In this document: piece after piece, positions 1 through 7,743 of the stretch
Layout: each line of letters begins with the position of its first letter
How positions within the stretch are numbered: position 1 is the stretch's first letter
From: Oribacterium asaccharolyticum ACB7
Lineage (GTDB): Bacteria > Bacillota > Clostridia > Lachnospirales > Lachnospiraceae
Assembly (NCBI RefSeq): GCF_000238075.1
Contig: NZ_JH414504.1
Location: 157,709 to 221,708 of the forward strand
Length of the DNA stretch: 64,000 nt
Direction: 5' to 3'
Notes under the pieces: generated by a model
What the model saw: only the letters and a program-made list of their open reading frames with translations
Told to the model about the DNA's origin: nothing
Databases searched by the model: none
Position numbers and translations under genes: made by a program

Positions 1-86
1 AGTCCAAGGATTTGGAGCAGTTCCAAGTGGGACAAGGAAAAAAAACAAGGACTATCTCAATAAATACTAACGCAAGCACAAGTATA

Positions 87-127
87 AAATAGGCTAAAGT
101 GACTTATCAGCCTATTTATGATATAAT
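87..127 (+). promoter_or_regulatory. Promoter and inverted repeat upstream of the XRE gene
   Basis: A perfect -10 box TATAAT lies at 122-127. A weak -35 (GTGACT, 99-104) lies 17 nt upstream. A perfect 9-bp inverted repeat, AAATAGGCT (87-95) and AGCCTATTT (109-117), brackets the -35. It could be an operator for autoregulation by the XRE protein, or the terminator hairpin of the gene entering from the left; the sequence does not decide. Positions 1-86 show no gene I can identify. Confidence 0.45.
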
Positions 128-162
128 ATATCTTAACAATAAAACGGATAAGGGGTAATAAT

Positions 163-375
163 ATGGCAATTTCTTATAAACCATTATGGCACTTATTGGT
201 AGAAAGAGAAATGAACAAAGAAGACTTAAAAAGAGCTGCAAACATAACAAGTAACATAGTTTCTAGAATGAGCAAAAACTCTTATGTGAACTTAGAATCA
301 TTAGAAAAGATTTGCCTGGCATTGGATTGCAGAATTGAAGATGTTATAGAAATTCATAGAAATGAGGTGGAATAA
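163..375 (+). CDS. Small XRE/Cro-CI-type helix-turn-helix regulator
   Basis: A 70-residue protein that is essentially one helix-turn-helix domain. The recognition region around residues 22-50 (NITSNIVSRMSKNSYVNLES) and the tail 'LEKICLALDCRIEDVIEI' are typical of the short Cro/CI-like regulators common on integrative elements of Firmicutes. Start ATG 163 follows an AAGGGG ribosome binding site. It lies in the AT-rich left block and is 36 nt upstream of the selenoprotein-like gene, so it may control it; the inverted repeat at 87-117 is a candidate operator. Such proteins regulate transcription in the cytoplasm; the target is an inference. Product class is confident, the regulon unknown. Confidence 0.8.
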   Translation: MAISYKPLWHLLVEREMNKEDLKRAANITSNIVSRMSKNSYVNLESLEKICLALDCRIEDVIEIHRNEVE

Positions 376-411
376 AATGAAGAAAATATTTTTTAGAAAG
401 GAGGAAATAAA

Positions 412-969
412 GTGAGTCAAGAAAATAAGATAAATCAATCTTGCTGAGGTTCAATACAAAAAACCACTGGTACAGTGGAAGAAAAAGCAAATTGCCCCAA
501 ATGTCACAAAATAGGAGAAAAGGTTAAGAATATAACTGTAAAGCATATGGTATCAGAAAACCTTATGGGAAAGGTTGTAGATGAAGAAACTTACTATTTA
601 TGTATGAATGAAGATTGTGATGTCGTGTATTATAACTTAAACAATGAAAGAGTTTTTTATAAGGAAGATGTAAAAGTTCCTATATGGTTTAAAAAGGATG
701 CAAATCCCAAATATATATGCTATTGCAACCAAGTTACAGAGCAACAAATTATAAACGCTGTTTTAGATGATGGTGCAAAGAATATTAAAGATATTATTAG
801 ACTTACAGGGGCAATGAAAAATGGAAAGTGCGAAATTAACAATCCTTTGGGAAAATGCTGTAGTCCTTTTATTCAAGAAACCATCAATAAGGCATTAAAA
901 GGCTATAAATGTAATATAGAAGAGCAAACTTATAGTATGAAAAGGCTTGACGTAGAAGATGAAAGTTAA
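412..969 (+). CDS. CopZ-like [2Fe-2S] selenoprotein (UGA at 445-447 read as selenocysteine)
   Basis: The frame open from 475 continues upstream through one in-frame TGA (445-447) to a GTG at 412. That GTG has a perfect AAAGGAGG site (397-404) 7 nt before it; the GTG at 475 has none. Read this way the protein has 185 residues and starts MSQENKINQSC-U-GS, a Cys-Sec pair. A zinc-ribbon-like region follows (CPKC, later C-x5-C), then a C-terminal BFD/CopZ-type [2Fe-2S] domain with Cys at CYC, GKC and KCC. Archaeoglobus CopZ has this arrangement, delivering electrons and copper to a P-type ATPase; I recall that Clostridia contain a related family with Sec-containing members. Role here is probably redox or metal handling. 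If TGA is a true stop, a 175-residue fragment without an RBS would remain, which is less likely. The gene is AT-rich relative to what follows it. Confidence 0.72.
464..478 (+). promoter_or_regulatory. Candidate bacterial SECIS hairpin
   Basis: CCACTG-GTA-CAGTGG forms a perfect 6-bp stem with a 3-nt loop whose first base is G. The loop begins 22 nt after the TGA at 445-447, inside the roughly 16-37 nt spacing known for bacterial SECIS elements recognised by SelB. It lies within the coding sequence, as bacterial SECIS elements do. Sequence-level support only; a folding search would be needed for more. Confidence 0.5.
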
Positions 970-979
970 GGAAACAGGA

Positions 980-1720
980 ATGAGAGTCTTGATAGCGGAT
1001 GATGAAGAACGAATTTGCGAGTTGATTCAGTTTTTGGGTGATTTTCAGGAGGAAGGCATGGAATGTCTCCCCTTTGCAAAGACGGGAAAAGAGGCTTTGG
1101 AAAGGGTGGAGAAAGAACTTCCGGAGCTTTTGATTACGGATATTAAGATGCCCGTTTTTTCAGGACTGGATATAGCCAAAGAAATTGCCAGAAAGAAACT
1201 TCCTACCAAGGTTATTATTATTTCCGCCTATTCAGACTTTTCCTATGCCAAGGAGGGAATACAGGCAGGGGTGTCGGACTATCTGTTAAAACCGATTAAG
1301 AAAAAGGAACTGCAGGAAAGCGTTCGGAAGATTAAGGAAGAATTGACTGGGCCAAGTCTGGAAACCATGATGAAAGATATGCCTTGCTCTCATTTGGTTT
1401 CTTTGTCTAAAAAGTATATTGACCGACATTTTGAGGAGAATATCGGTTTGGAGGAAGTGGCAGAGTATTGTAAGGTCAGCGCCTCTTATTTAAGCACACA
1501 GTTTAAGAAGGAATTGTCGCTTGGTGTCAATAAGTATATTTCAGGGCTTCGAATGGAAAGAGCCAAGCTGCTTTTGGCAGAGACCAATTTGAGTATTACG
1601 GAAATTGCCTCCCAACTGTTTTATTATGATACAAAATATTTTTCCAAATGTTTTTTTGAGAAAATGGGAATGAATCCCAAGGACTATAGGAATTCCTTAC
1701 ATGAAAATCGGAGTGAGTAA
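980..1720 (+). CDS. Response regulator, REC plus AraC-type DNA-binding domain
   Basis: A 246-residue two-component regulator. The receiver domain (about 1-118) has the acidic pair at D7/D8, the phospho-acceptor Asp54 in DIKMP, and the conserved Lys near 104 (LLKP). The last ~100 residues hold two AraC-type helix-turn-helix motifs ending in the typical 'YYDTKYFSKCFFEKMGMNP'. Start ATG 980 is chosen over ATG 959 because it gives the canonical MRVLIADDE beginning and follows AAGGAAA. The kinase gene overlaps its end by 20 nt, so the two are a pair. Such regulators usually control sugar ABC transporters in Clostridia. The AT-rich block abuts the start directly, so the native upstream neighbour and promoter may be missing. 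Confidence 0.9.
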   Translation: MRVLIADDEERICELIQFLGDFQEEGMECLPFAKTGKEALERVEKELPELLITDIKMPVFSGLDIAKEIARKKLPTKVIIISAYSDFSYAKEGIQAGVSDYLLKPIKKKELQESVRKIKEELTGPSLETMMKDMPCSHLVSLSKKYIDRHFEENIGLEEVAEYCKVSASYLSTQFKKELSLGVNKYISGLRMERAKLLLAETNLSITEIASQLFYYDTKYFSKCFFEKMGMNPKDYRNSLHENRSE

Positions 1721-3551
1721 GACAGAACATAAATCGAAATCGGGACAAGGCTTAGTAAGAGCAGAGAAGAATGGTCTGAGTTCCTTATCCTCTCGCCTTC
1801 TTCGACTGTATGCTCTAACGCTGGCTTTATTTTTGTTATCTATTTTTATTATTTACCTACTGCTCGCAACAGGAGGCAGCTTCTTTCAGACGGGAATGAA
1901 ACTGCTTCTTCTGGGGCTTCTATGTCTTTGTATATTGACACTTGCTTATTTTTATTATGACGTTCTCAGACCTTATAAAAGGTATCAGTCCACACTGCGA
2001 AGAGTCCTGGAGGGTTATAGCGAAGTGCAGGAATTGCAGGAGCTTCCGGTTTATCTGACAGAGGAAAGTCATGAAGAATACCATTATATTTCAGAAATCC
2101 TCAGTGCCAATAAAATTATAGAAGAAGGGGAAAAACTGGCCTATATACAAAACCTGCAAAACCAGATGAATCCTCATTTTCTCTATAATATTCTGGAAAA
2201 TATTCGCTCGGAAAGTCTTTTAAACGGATTGGAGTCAGTAGCAAACATGGCAGAGCTTTTGGGTGATTTCTATCGTTATACCATTTCCCAGGAGGAGAAC
2301 TTTGTTTCTTTAAAAGAGGAACTGGACAATACGGAAGTATATTTTCAAATTCAACGATTTCGTTTTTCTAAAAAACTGGAACTGGAAGTGAAGGTGCAAG
2401 AGGATTTGTTATCGCTAAAAGTACCAAGAATCTTATTGCAACCTATCGTGGAAAATAGTATTGTGCATGGTTTAGAGGGAAGAGAAACCGGAGGAAAGGT
2501 AGGGATTTCCATTAGCCGCAGTAATCGGCATGTTTATATTCAAGTCTCTGATGATGGCATCGGCATAGAGGAGGAGAAGCTAAGACAGATAAATGAAGAT
2601 CTTCGGAATATCCGTAGAGGATTTCAAGGAGGTGTAGTGGGAAAAAGGGATATGGGGAAGGCCGGAATGGGAGTTTCTCTCCTGAATATTCAGGAAAGAA
2701 TCCATTTGCTCTACGGACGGGAATACGGTTTATATTTGCAGTCCTTAGAAAATGCCGGAACGGATGTGTGCATGGTACTTCCCCGAAAACTTTCCGTAAA
2801 GCAAGAAGAGGAAAGTTTTATCAGTGAAAGTCTGAATCTTTTGTCCGAGGAAGAAAATGCTTTGATTATTAACACAATCAGTACTAAAGAGCCGGAAAAA
2901 GAAGAACTTCTCTTTGCTTTAGAGCTGTATCTGTCCGAGGGAACTCAATTTTCTGTAGAAAATCTATCCTTTCAGCTTTTTTCCGGAGAAAGCCTGATGC
3001 TTTTGTCTTTGGACAAACCTATTCCCAAGGACTTGGTCGTAGCCTTGAACGCTGAGAAAGAGTTGTATTACGGTTGTGTAAAGTCCTATGAGAGCATGAT
3101 GAAAACTGTTCCGAAGGTCTGGATGGTAGGTGATGGTAGCTCTTTAATAGAGGGGCAGAATGTGCTTTCTAATCTTTTTGTCTATCAGCCGGAATATCCA
3201 CATTTTCTCCTTCGAAATAAAGAATTGATTACAGGATATAAAGACTTGTTTCCGGAACTTTCCAAAGAAATTCCTTATCAAGAGCAGGTAGAAAATTTGG
3301 AAGAAAAACAGAGAATCTTAGTGGAAATCATGAAAGGAATGATTGCCGGCGCCAGAGTCTTTGCTTTATGGGAAGTCCATCTGGGGAAAGAGGAGGAGAC
3401 AGAGCTTTATGCCTATATAGAAAAATGGAAGAAAGAAGGCCATGCCTTTTTGTTTTTCTCTTCTAAGCCTTCGGATGCTGAAAAGCCCTGTGAGCGATTG
3501 GGGATCTGGAAGGAGGGGAGAATATTGAAGATAATTACTAACTCACAGTAA
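1701..3551 (+). CDS. LytS-type sensor histidine kinase fused to a degenerate sugar-ABC-ATPase-like domain
   Basis: 616 residues. Two membrane helices (about 37-57 and 66-86) with almost no extracellular loop are followed by a His_kinase region with phospho-acceptor His159 in NPHFLYN. The ATPase part has N-box ENSIVHG (251-257), DDGIGI (284-289) and GMGVSL (322-327). Residues ~415-616 do not belong to a kinase. Their order and spacing follow the second half of RbsA/MglA-type ATPases: 'VENLSFQLFSGESLMLLS', 'VGDGSSLIEGQNVLSNLF', 'NLEEKQRILVEIMKGMIAGARVF...' and 'EGHAFLFFSSKPSD'. Walker A, the LSGG signature and Walker B are all lost, so it cannot hydrolyse ATP as an ABC protein does; a regulatory or sensing role is inferred. 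Partner of the upstream response regulator. Confidence 0.85.
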   Translation: MKIGVSKTEHKSKSGQGLVRAEKNGLSSLSSRLLRLYALTLALFLLSIFIIYLLLATGGSFFQTGMKLLLLGLLCLCILTLAYFYYDVLRPYKRYQSTLRRVLEGYSEVQELQELPVYLTEESHEEYHYISEILSANKIIEEGEKLAYIQNLQNQMNPHFLYNILENIRSESLLNGLESVANMAELLGDFYRYTISQEENFVSLKEELDNTEVYFQIQRFRFSKKLELEVKVQEDLLSLKVPRILLQPIVENSIVHGLEGRETGGKVGISISRSNRHVYIQVSDDGIGIEEEKLRQINEDLRNIRRGFQGGVVGKRDMGKAGMGVSLLNIQERIHLLYGREYGLYLQSLENAGTDVCMVLPRKLSVKQEEESFISESLNLLSEEENALIINTISTKEPEKEELLFALELYLSEGTQFSVENLSFQLFSGESLMLLSLDKPIPKDLVVALNAEKELYYGCVKSYESMMKTVPKVWMVGDGSSLIEGQNVLSNLFVYQPEYPHFLLRNKELITGYKDLFPELSKEIPYQEQVENLEEKQRILVEIMKGMIAGARVFALWEVHLGKEEETELYAYIEKWKKEGHAFLFFSSKPSDAEKPCERLGIWKEGRILKIITNSQ

Positions 3552-3565
3552 AGGAGTCTTTTACT

Positions 3566-3694
3566 TTGGCAAAACGAAACACATTGATACTCTTCGCTTG
3601 CTGAGTCCGGAGTATTGCGGTATTTTATACGGGGATTGGGGCTTCACTCTTTCTTGCAGGAGTCCTTTTCGGCTATCCATTTTTGAAAATGTAA
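3566..3694 (+). pseudogene. Possible remnant of a membrane or exported protein gene with in-frame TGA
   Basis: An AAAGGAG site (3550-3556) overlaps the kinase stop and is 9 nt before a TTG at 3566. The frame gives LAKRNTLILFAC, a TGA at 3602, then a hydrophobic stretch 'VRSIAVFYTGIGASLFLAG' and stops at 3692. This looks like the signal/anchor end of an otherwise deleted gene, perhaps the substrate-binding component that often follows such a two-component pair. Nothing identifiable follows. It could also be chance; confidence is low. Confidence 0.2.
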
Positions 3695-3717
3695 AGAGGG
3701 TAAAGATTGGAGGAATT

Positions 3718-4440
3718 ATGCAGTATCAAATTATAGGAGATAACGATTGTCCCATCTTGGAAATCTACTTAAATGCAGGGGAAGCGGTGAAAATCGAACG
3801 CGGTTCCATGGCCTATATGTGCGGTGTGGAATTACAGGGGAAAATGAATTCCGGCTCAAACGGAGGCGGTCTTGGAGGTCTACTTAGTGCCGTGGGAAGA
3901 AGTATTGCTAGCGGAGAAAGTATGTTTATTACCGAAGCAAGAGGCGTGATGAACGGCGGAAGAATCGGTGTGGCTCCCGCCATTCCCGGGAAAATTGTTT
4001 GCTTACCGATTGGAGAAAAGCAGTATCGCTTAAATACGGGGGCCTTTTTGGCAGGAGATTATTCTGTAGGATATGCCATGAAGATGCAGGATATCGGGAA
4101 AGCTTTTTTTGGCGGTACAGGAGGACTTTTCGTGATGGAAACGGAAGGGCAGGGCGATGTTTTTGTCAATGCTTTCGGAGACCTTTTAGAGCTGGAAGTG
4201 CATCCGGATTGTCCGATGACCATTGACAATGACCATGTGGTAGCGTGGGATAGAAATCTGGACTATCATATTTCCGTGGCTTCCGGAACCTTTGGCTTTA
4301 CCACCGGAGAGGGTCTCGTAAACCGTTTTGTAGGAGAAGGAAAGGTGTATATTCAGACTAGAAACTTAAGCAGTCTGGCTTCCGCTTTGCCTCTTGCCAG
4401 AATGAATAAAAATAGCGGAAAAGGCGGATTTTCGTTCTAG
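3718..4440 (+). CDS. AIM24 / TIGR00266 family protein
   Basis: 240 residues, beginning MQYQIIGDNDCPILEIYL after a GGAGG site (3707-3711); an upstream in-frame extension to 3598 lacks a binding site and is not used. Glycine-rich beta-strand repeats ('MNSGSNGGGLGGLLSAVGR', 'GKAFFGGTGGLFVMETEGQG') and the closing 'LASALPLAR' are characteristic of the AIM24 (old DUF124) family. These are beta-helix-like proteins related to mitochondrial AIM24; bacterial function is not established. No transmembrane helix is seen. Followed by a strong terminator, so it ends its transcription unit. Confidence 0.88.
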   Translation: MQYQIIGDNDCPILEIYLNAGEAVKIERGSMAYMCGVELQGKMNSGSNGGGLGGLLSAVGRSIASGESMFITEARGVMNGGRIGVAPAIPGKIVCLPIGEKQYRLNTGAFLAGDYSVGYAMKMQDIGKAFFGGTGGLFVMETEGQGDVFVNAFGDLLELEVHPDCPMTIDNDHVVAWDRNLDYHISVASGTFGFTTGEGLVNRFVGEGKVYIQTRNLSSLASALPLARMNKNSGKGGFSF

Positions 4441-4478
4441 CTTGATTTTTCCTGTCAGAGAACGCCCGGCATAGCAAA

Positions 4479-4508
4479 AGAGAATCGGTAAAGCCGATTC
4501 TCTTTTTT
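4479..4508 (+). terminator. Rho-independent terminator after the AIM24 gene
   Basis: Perfect 10-bp stem AGAGAATCGG / CCGATTCTCT with loop TAAAG, followed by a run of T. It separates the AIM24 gene from the zinc operon. Confidence 0.92.
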
Positions 4509-4556
4509 ACAAATCCATTTTATGAATTTCTTAGATTATTATAAGGACTGTGCTTA

Positions 4557-4584
4557 TTGACAAAGGAGCGCAGAGTGTTAAAAT
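4557..4584 (+). promoter_or_regulatory. Sigma-A promoter of the zur-znu operon
   Basis: TTGACA (4557-4562), 16-nt spacer, TAAAAT (4579-4584), about 55 nt upstream of the zur start. No clear Zur palindrome was recognised around it by eye. Confidence 0.65.
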
Positions 4585-4638
4585 ATGAAAACGGTTTTCA
4601 TTTTAAGGCAAAGAAAATGTGAAAATGACGGAGGAAGT

Positions 4639-5079
4639 ATGGCTGAAAAAACCATTTATAAAACCCAACATAAAGAGGAGCTTTTATCCTACCTTTCTAC
4701 TTGTCCCGGTATGCACTTTACGGTGTCGGATCTGGTTTCTCATTTTCGGGAGGAGGGAAAACCAATCGGCACAACCACGGTTTATCGACAGTTGGAGCGA
4801 CTGTGCGAAAAAGGAGTGGTAAACAAATACATCATCGACCAGAACAGTCCGGCTTGCTTTGAGTATGTCGGAGAAGGGGAAAAGGCGGAGGAAGCCCATT
4901 CCTGTTTTCATTGCAAGTGCAATGTCTGCGGGAAACTCATTCACTTACACTGCCATGACCTTGAGGGGATGATGCAACACCTCCTTACGCACCACGGTTT
5001 TCACTGGGATTCCAAGAAAACGGTCTTCTACGGATTATGTGCAGACTGTGCCAAGAAAGAGGAGCAGAACAAACTATAG
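4639..5079 (+). CDS. zur: Fur-family metalloregulator, probably Zur
   Basis: 146 residues. The N-terminal winged helix contains 'GTTTVYRQLERLCEKGVV', the signature recognition helix region of Fur proteins. The C-terminal part has the Cys4 structural zinc site (CNVCG and LCADC) and a His/Cys-rich segment (HSCFHC, HLHCHD). Start ATG 4639 follows GGAGGAA; the longer reading from 4585 has no binding site. It lies 24 nt upstream of znuA in what looks like one operon, so Zur (zinc repressor) is more likely than Fur or PerR, by context. It would repress the uptake genes when zinc is ample. Confidence 0.85.
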   Translation: MAEKTIYKTQHKEELLSYLSTCPGMHFTVSDLVSHFREEGKPIGTTTVYRQLERLCEKGVVNKYIIDQNSPACFEYVGEGEKAEEAHSCFHCKCNVCGKLIHLHCHDLEGMMQHLLTHHGFHWDSKKTVFYGLCADCAKKEEQNKL

Positions 5080-5103
5080 TATTTTCAAGAAAGGAGCCTC
5101 AAG

Positions 5104-6207
5104 ATGAGACTGAAAAAATGCATTTTGGCGGGAGGAATCTTGCTTTCCACTGCCGTACTGTTTGCCTGTGGAAACAAGAGCGGTAAAGAAGCGGAGACAA
5201 CAGCCGCTGCTGTAACAACCGATGCGGAAAAGAGTATGGAAACCGAAAAAAGTACGGATAAGCCCACAGAAGGAAAAAAGTTACAGATTGTGACCACAAA
5301 TTTCCCCTCCTATGATTTTGCCCGTGCCATTACCAAAGAAGATGCGGATGTTACCATGCTGGTTAAGCCGGGTGCGGAAACGCACAGTTTTGAACCGAGT
5401 CCGCAGGACATTATCACCATTCAGAATGCGGATCTCTTTATCTATACCGGGGGAGACAGCGACGAATGGGTAGACGGAATTCTGGAATCCGTGCAGAATA
5501 AAAATTTCCATGTGTTTAAGATGATGGATGCCGTAAATCTCATCGAAGAAGAGACGGTAGAAGGCATGCAGGAAGAAGAGCATGAGCATGACCATGCGGA
5601 TGCAGACCATGCGAATGAGGAAGCAGACCATGACCATGAAAAAGCGGATCAGGCTGAAGAGCATGAAGAGGAAGGTCCGGAAATGGATGAGCATGTTTGG
5701 ACTTCCCCGAAAAATGCCATTACCATTGTAGAAAAGCTGGAAGAGACTCTTTCCGGACTTGATGAGAGCCATAAAGAGAACTTCAAGGCAAACAGTGACT
5801 CCTATGTCAAGGAACTTGAGGAGCTGGATAAGAGTTTTAAGGAAGTAGTGGACAGCGGAAAGAGAAAAGAAATCATTGTGGCGGATCGTTTCCCCTTTGC
5901 TTATTTCTGTAAGGAATACGGCTTAAGCTACTTTGCCGCTTTTCCGGGATGCTCAACCGATACCCAGCCGTCTGCAGCAACCATTGCTTTCTTAACGGAT
6001 AAGGTTAAGGAAGATAAGATTCCGGTTGTTTTCCATATCGAAATGGGAAATGAGGATATGGTCAATGCCATCAGTAAAGATACCGGGGCAAAGAAGCTGC
6101 TGCTTAATTCCGTGCACAATGTGACAGACAGCGATTTTAAGGCAGGAAAGACCTATGTGGATCTGATGAAGCCGAATGTGGAAGCTTTAAAGGAGGCGTT
6201 AAACTAG
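5104..6207 (+). CDS. znuA: Zinc ABC transporter substrate-binding lipoprotein
   Basis: 367 residues with a lipoprotein signal (lipobox LFAC, Cys about residue 22) and a threonine/glutamate-rich linker. The ZnuA/TroA fold follows: 'VTTNFPSYDFARAI', 'GAETHSFEPSPQDI', and a central His/Asp/Glu-rich loop (HEHDHADADHANEEADHDHE) typical of zinc-specific members. Then come 'DEHVWTSPKNA' and the closing helices. The His in ETHSF, the one in DEHVW, a third in FHIEMG and an acidic residue near the C-terminus are the expected metal ligands. Anchored outside the membrane, it hands zinc to ZnuB. The stop is directly followed by the znuC start. Confidence 0.93.
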   Translation: MRLKKCILAGGILLSTAVLFACGNKSGKEAETTAAAVTTDAEKSMETEKSTDKPTEGKKLQIVTTNFPSYDFARAITKEDADVTMLVKPGAETHSFEPSPQDIITIQNADLFIYTGGDSDEWVDGILESVQNKNFHVFKMMDAVNLIEEETVEGMQEEEHEHDHADADHANEEADHDHEKADQAEEHEEEGPEMDEHVWTSPKNAITIVEKLEETLSGLDESHKENFKANSDSYVKELEELDKSFKEVVDSGKRKEIIVADRFPFAYFCKEYGLSYFAAFPGCSTDTQPSAATIAFLTDKVKEDKIPVVFHIEMGNEDMVNAISKDTGAKKLLLNSVHNVTDSDFKAGKTYVDLMKPNVEALKEALN

Positions 6208-6918
6208 ATGTCCTATATATCCCTTAACAATGTTGGATTTTCCTACGAGGGAAAGACGGTATTGTCCGATATTCATTTCTCCGTAGAAAAAGGCGACTAC
6301 CTTTGTATTGTTGGGGAAAACGGCGCAGGAAAAAGTACCCTTTTGAAGGGACTTTTGGGCTTAAAGAAAGCGAGTGAGGGGAGCATTGTCTTCGGAGACG
6401 GTTTGAAGGCAAATGAAATCGGCTACCTTCCCCAGCAAACCGAAAGCCAAAAGGATTTTCCCGCCAGCTGTTATGAGGTAGTAGAGTCGGGTAGATTAAA
6501 TAAACTTTCGTTTTTCCTTTTTATTCGAAAGGAAGATAAGAAGAGCGTGGAAGACGCTATGGAGTACTTAAAGGTGACAGGTCTTAAGAAGTCTTGCTTC
6601 AGAGACCTGTCCGGCGGACAACGGCAGAGGGTTCTTTTAGCAAGAGCCCTCTGTGCCAGCGAAAAACTCCTCGTGGTGGATGAGCCGGTTGCCGGACTGG
6701 ATCCTCTCGCACAGAAAGAGCTCTATGAAATGCTCGATAAGTTAAATAAAGAAAAGGGGATGACCATTATCATGGTTTCTCATGATGTGAAGGAAGTGGT
6801 GCAGCGTGCAAAAACCATTCTGCACCTTGACCGTACACAGCGCTTTTTCGGAAGTGCAGAGGACTATCTTTCCTCGAAGTGGGGGAAACTTTTGGTAAAG
6901 GAGGAAGAAAATGCTTAA
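6208..6918 (+). CDS. znuC: Zinc ABC transporter ATP-binding protein
   Basis: 236 residues. Walker A GENGAGKST, Q-loop LPQQT, signature LSGGQRQR, Walker B 'LLVVDEPVAGLD' and switch His in VSHD are all intact. The start touches the stop of znuA and the gene overlaps znuB by 8 nt, so the three subunits are translationally coupled. It powers import through ZnuB from the cytoplasmic side. Confidence 0.94.
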   Translation: MSYISLNNVGFSYEGKTVLSDIHFSVEKGDYLCIVGENGAGKSTLLKGLLGLKKASEGSIVFGDGLKANEIGYLPQQTESQKDFPASCYEVVESGRLNKLSFFLFIRKEDKKSVEDAMEYLKVTGLKKSCFRDLSGGQRQRVLLARALCASEKLLVVDEPVAGLDPLAQKELYEMLDKLNKEKGMTIIMVSHDVKEVVQRAKTILHLDRTQRFFGSAEDYLSSKWGKLLVKEEENA

Positions 6919-7735
6919 TTCTTTACTGAAAATGTTCCAGTACGACTTTATGATTCGTGCTCTTGTGGTCGGAGGTCTGGTTTCTTTGTGTTCCGCCCTT
7001 CTTGGAACAAGCCTTGTTTTAAAACGGTATTCCATGATTGGAGACGGTCTTTCCCATGTGGGCTTTGCGTCATTGGCCATAGCTTATGCCCTTAATTTCG
7101 CACCGATGTCGGTATCCATTCCGGTCTGTGTAGTGGCGGCATTTTTCCTCCTGCAGCTGGAAGAGAGCTCCAAAATAAAGGGGGACGCGGCTACGGCACT
7201 GCTCTGCAGCGGGGCTTTGGCTGTCGGTGTTATGACGATATCCCTAACCTCCGGAATGAATACGGATGTGTGCAACTATATGTTCGGATCCATTTTGGCC
7301 ATCAGCCCTTCGGATCTTAGGCTTTCCGTCGTCCTTTCCATAGTGGTTTTATTCTTATATATTGTGTTTTATCCGCGGATTTTTGCGGTTACTTTTGATG
7401 AGAGTTTTGCGAAGGCCAGCGGTACCAATACACGCTTTTACAATATGGTTTTGGCACTTCTTACCTCCATTACCATTGTGCTCGGAATGCGCATGATGGG
7501 AACCTTGCTGATTTCCAGCTTGATCGTATTCCCTTCCATTACGGCGATGCGGGTATGCAAGAACTTCCTTTCGACGATTCTTGTAGCGGCGCTTCTTTCG
7601 CTCTTCGGTTTTATTGTCGGAATCAGTCTGTCCTTTTTGCACAGTATTCCTACAGGAGCGTCCATTGTTATTGTAGATATGATTTTGTTCTTCCTATTCT
7701 TAGGCCTTGAGATGCTGCGGAACAGAAAGAGTTAG
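6911..7735 (+). CDS. znuB: Zinc ABC transporter permease
   Basis: 274 residues, about eight hydrophobic segments, with the ABC-3 family signature near the N-terminus ('MIGDGLSHVGFASLAIAYAL') and the coupling region 'RMMGTLLISSLIVFPSITAM'. Family proteins form the membrane channel for zinc or manganese; the His-rich loop in ZnuA and the adjacent Zur favour zinc. Overlaps znuC by 8 nt. Confidence 0.93.
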   Translation: MLNSLLKMFQYDFMIRALVVGGLVSLCSALLGTSLVLKRYSMIGDGLSHVGFASLAIAYALNFAPMSVSIPVCVVAAFFLLQLEESSKIKGDAATALLCSGALAVGVMTISLTSGMNTDVCNYMFGSILAISPSDLRLSVVLSIVVLFLYIVFYPRIFAVTFDESFAKASGTNTRFYNMVLALLTSITIVLGMRMMGTLLISSLIVFPSITAMRVCKNFLSTILVAALLSLFGFIVGISLSFLHSIPTGASIVIVDMILFFLFLGLEMLRNRKS

Positions 7736-7743
7736 GAGGAAAA

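Noticed and set aside
2..92. Open frames entering from the left edge (stops at 68-70 in one frame, 90-92 in another).
   Set aside because: Both are too short and neither shows a recognisable domain; a partial gene is possible but cannot be chosen between frames.
377..415. A 12-codon ATG frame overlapping the selenoprotein start, as a possible leader peptide.
   Set aside because: It has no ribosome binding site of its own; its 3' part is simply the AAAGGAGG site of the GTG at 412.
3602..3604. In-frame TGA in the small frame after the kinase, as a second selenocysteine codon.
   Set aside because: No convincing hairpin follows, the product is a short hydrophobic stub, and no family is recognised. 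Gene decay is the simpler reading.
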